Assembly: GCF_027789125.1 (NCBI RefSeq)
Contig: NZ_JAQFVF010000026.1
Span: 62,001-126,000, forward strand
From: Paenibacillus aestuarii
GTDB taxonomy: Bacteria; Bacillota; Bacilli; Paenibacillales; NBRC-103111
Reading direction: 5' to 3'
DNA length: 64,000 nucleotides
In this document: piece after piece, positions 62,608 to 64,000 of the stretch
How positions within the stretch are numbered: position 1 is the stretch's first letter
Layout: each line of letters starts with the position of its first letter
The notes under the pieces: model-generated
The model's input: only the letters and a program-made list of their open reading frames with translations
Told to the model about the DNA's origin: nothing
Database searches by the model: none
Program-made: the position numbers and the translations under genes

Positions 62608-63540
62608 ATGCAGAGCTTAAGCACACAAGTTCAAATGGAGACAAACAAGAACGCCAAGATCGCATCGATTGGTTATCAAAAGCGCCGGGAATCGATAATG
62701 GGATACGCCTTCATTTTACCGGCGGTATTCCTGCTCCTCTTCTTCCTGCTGCTGCCTTTTCTGCTTGCCGTCGTGTTCGGCTTTACGAAGTTTAACTTGC
62801 TGCGGCCGGATCAGATTAAATTTATCGGCCTGGATAATTACATCATCCTGTTCAAGGATAAACTTTTTTATAAATCACTTTATAATACGTTGTATTTCAC
62901 GGTCATTGTCGTTCCCGTACAGTCAGCGGTAGCCCTCATGCTTGCCTTGCTGGTTAACAACCAATTGAAGCTGAGGAATGTGTTTCGGATCGCCTACTTC
63001 AGTCCGGTGATTACTTCCATGACAGTCATCGCCATTCTGTGGATTTCCCTATACAATCCCAACGAGGGCTTGATCAATTCCGCGCTGCATGTACTCGGCA
63101 TTCCGAAGCAACCCTTCCTGCGAAGCGCGGATCAGGCGATGAATTCTATTATCTTCATGTCTGTTTGGCAGGCTGCAGGATATCAAATGATGATTTTTTT
63201 GGCTGGACTGCAGAGCATTCCTAAAGATTTGTATGAGGCCTCTGCGATCGATGGGGCTAACCGAATTCAGCAGCTTCGTTATATAACGCTGCCGAGCCTA
63301 TACAATGTCACTGTGTTCGTACTCACGATTACAACGATTCAAGCTGTAAAGCTGTTTACCCAGCCATACGTGATGACGAACGGCGGACCGGAGAACTCGA
63401 CGAGAACGCTGGCGCTGCTGATTTACCAGCAAGGCTTTCAATTCAGAAATGCGGGGTATGCTTCGGCTGTGTCCGTAATCTTCTTTCTGATTGTAGTCGT
63501 GATTTCATTTTCCATGAAAAAATGGTTAAAAGACAGATGA
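62608..63540 (+). CDS. CUT1 ABC sugar permease (MalF/UgpA type)
   Basis: A 310-residue permease with six helices and EAA loop LYEASAIDGANRIQQL (Ser in place of the second Ala). AAGGAGGGGTGATGAAGC precedes ATG 62608. It is one channel half; the partner permease begins 18 nt after its stop. Confidence 0.94.
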   Translation: MQSLSTQVQMETNKNAKIASIGYQKRRESIMGYAFILPAVFLLLFFLLLPFLLAVVFGFTKFNLLRPDQIKFIGLDNYIILFKDKLFYKSLYNTLYFTVIVVPVQSAVALMLALLVNNQLKLRNVFRIAYFSPVITSMTVIAILWISLYNPNEGLINSALHVLGIPKQPFLRSADQAMNSIIFMSVWQAAGYQMMIFLAGLQSIPKDLYEASAIDGANRIQQLRYITLPSLYNVTVFVLTITTIQAVKLFTQPYVMTNGGPENSTRTLALLIYQQGFQFRNAGYASAVSVIFFLIVVVISFSMKKWLKDR

Positions 63541-63558
63541 TAGGAAGGTGAAATTTCT

Positions 63559-64000
63559 GTGCCTGACCGTAAGCTTAATGTATTCCTCTATGTGTCTAAC
63601 AGCATCATGACAGTGCTTTTCATCATCCCGCTGCTGTGGATGGTCGTGTCCTCACTCAAACCGGAGAATCAAATTTTTTCCGATTTGGGCTCGATCACAT
63701 CCTTGCTTCCTACACAGATTACCTTCGAAAATTATGTCAAAGCATTCCAGCGGATTCCGATGATGAAATATTTATTTAACAGCTTGTTCTACGTTTCTGT
63801 GATCGGGATAAGCGGGCTTGGCGTGAATTCGATATGCGGGTACGCGCTTGCCAAGCTTCATTTCAAAGGTAAGCATCTCATACTCACGTGCATCATCGCA
63901 CTGATGATCGTACCGTTTGAAAGCATTGTAATGCCGCTTTATTTTATCGTTAACAGCTTAAGTTGGGTCAATACGTGGCTCGCGCTCATTGTTCCATTTA
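63559..64000 (+). CDS. CUT1 ABC sugar permease (MalG/UgpE type), 3' end outside window
   Basis: An open frame from GTG 63559, 10 nt after AGGAAGG, runs to the window edge without a stop. It begins MPDRKLNVFLYVSNSIMTVL and continues with IPLLWMVVSSLKPENQIF, the typical first helix and loop of MalG-type subunits. ITFENYVKAF and YLFNSLFYVS follow, then CGYALAKLHFKGK. The EAA loop would lie beyond the edge. It completes the fourth CUT1 importer. Confidence 0.92.
   Translation, partial: MPDRKLNVFLYVSNSIMTVLFIIPLLWMVVSSLKPENQIFSDLGSITSLLPTQITFENYVKAFQRIPMMKYLFNSLFYVSVIGISGLGVNSICGYALAKLHFKGKHLILTCIIALMIVPFESIVMPLYFIVNSLSWVNTWLALIVPF

Noticed and set aside
1..64000. CRISPR arrays, tRNA/rRNA genes, transposases, phage genes, integrase sites
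   Set aside because: Looked for and not seen. Repeats found are terminators, operators or the PAS duplication.

Overview
The window reads as chromosome of a low-to-mid GC Gram-positive bacterium of the Paenibacillus type. This is inferred from strong AGGAGG-type ribosome binding sites, lipobox solute-binding proteins, four carbohydrate (CUT1) ABC transporters that lack their own ATPase, YesM/YesN-type two-component pairs, cre-like sites for CcpA, AraC regulators and plant-polysaccharide hydrolases. No rRNA, tRNA, CRISPR array, insertion sequence or phage gene was seen.

Region 1 (1-11417) is a sugar-catabolism locus. It holds three short-chain dehydrogenases (the first cut by the window edge), a TIM-barrel sugar isomerase/epimerase and a GH4 glycosidase. 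A lipoprotein-permease-permease importer follows, preceded by a near-perfect cre site, and then a YesM/YesN pair. Region 2 (11429-14051) has a glutathione peroxidase divergent from an OhrR-type peroxide sensor, then an MFS exporter.

Region 3 (14190-20997) is the most distinctive block. Two ApbE FMN transferases, an exported FMN-binding protein with an intact flavinylation motif, an RnfD/NqrB-like membrane protein, two small heme-b membrane proteins and an OmpR-type two-component system together look like an extracytoplasmic flavin/heme electron-transfer system. A ferritin-like gene is convergent with it.

Region 4 (21576-38556) is polysaccharide-related. It contains a sulfatase with an AraC regulator, a second AraC regulator, and a two-domain GH43 gene broken by one in-frame TAA. 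A YesMN pair, an Lpl-type importer with an upstream cre, a GH51 arabinofuranosidase and a large GH43 protein follow and point to arabinan/arabinoxylan use. Region 5 (38562-46678) has a membrane-anchored AraC regulator divergent from another CUT1 importer, then a four-PAS histidine kinase with an internal tandem duplication.

Region 6 (46734-53275) has an AEC transporter, a GNAT protein, a carotenoid-oxygenase operon and an acyltransferase. The last two are divergent and share three copies of a 13-bp palindrome, two of which lie exactly inside promoter spacers. A secreted phytase-like protein ends the region. Region 7 (53276-58787) has a c-di-GMP-I riboswitch and terminator upstream of a chemotaxis receptor, followed 77 nt later by a stand-alone A-PCP-reductase NRPS. 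Region 8 (58788-64000) has a YesM-type kinase without an adjacent regulator and a fourth CUT1 importer that runs off the right edge.
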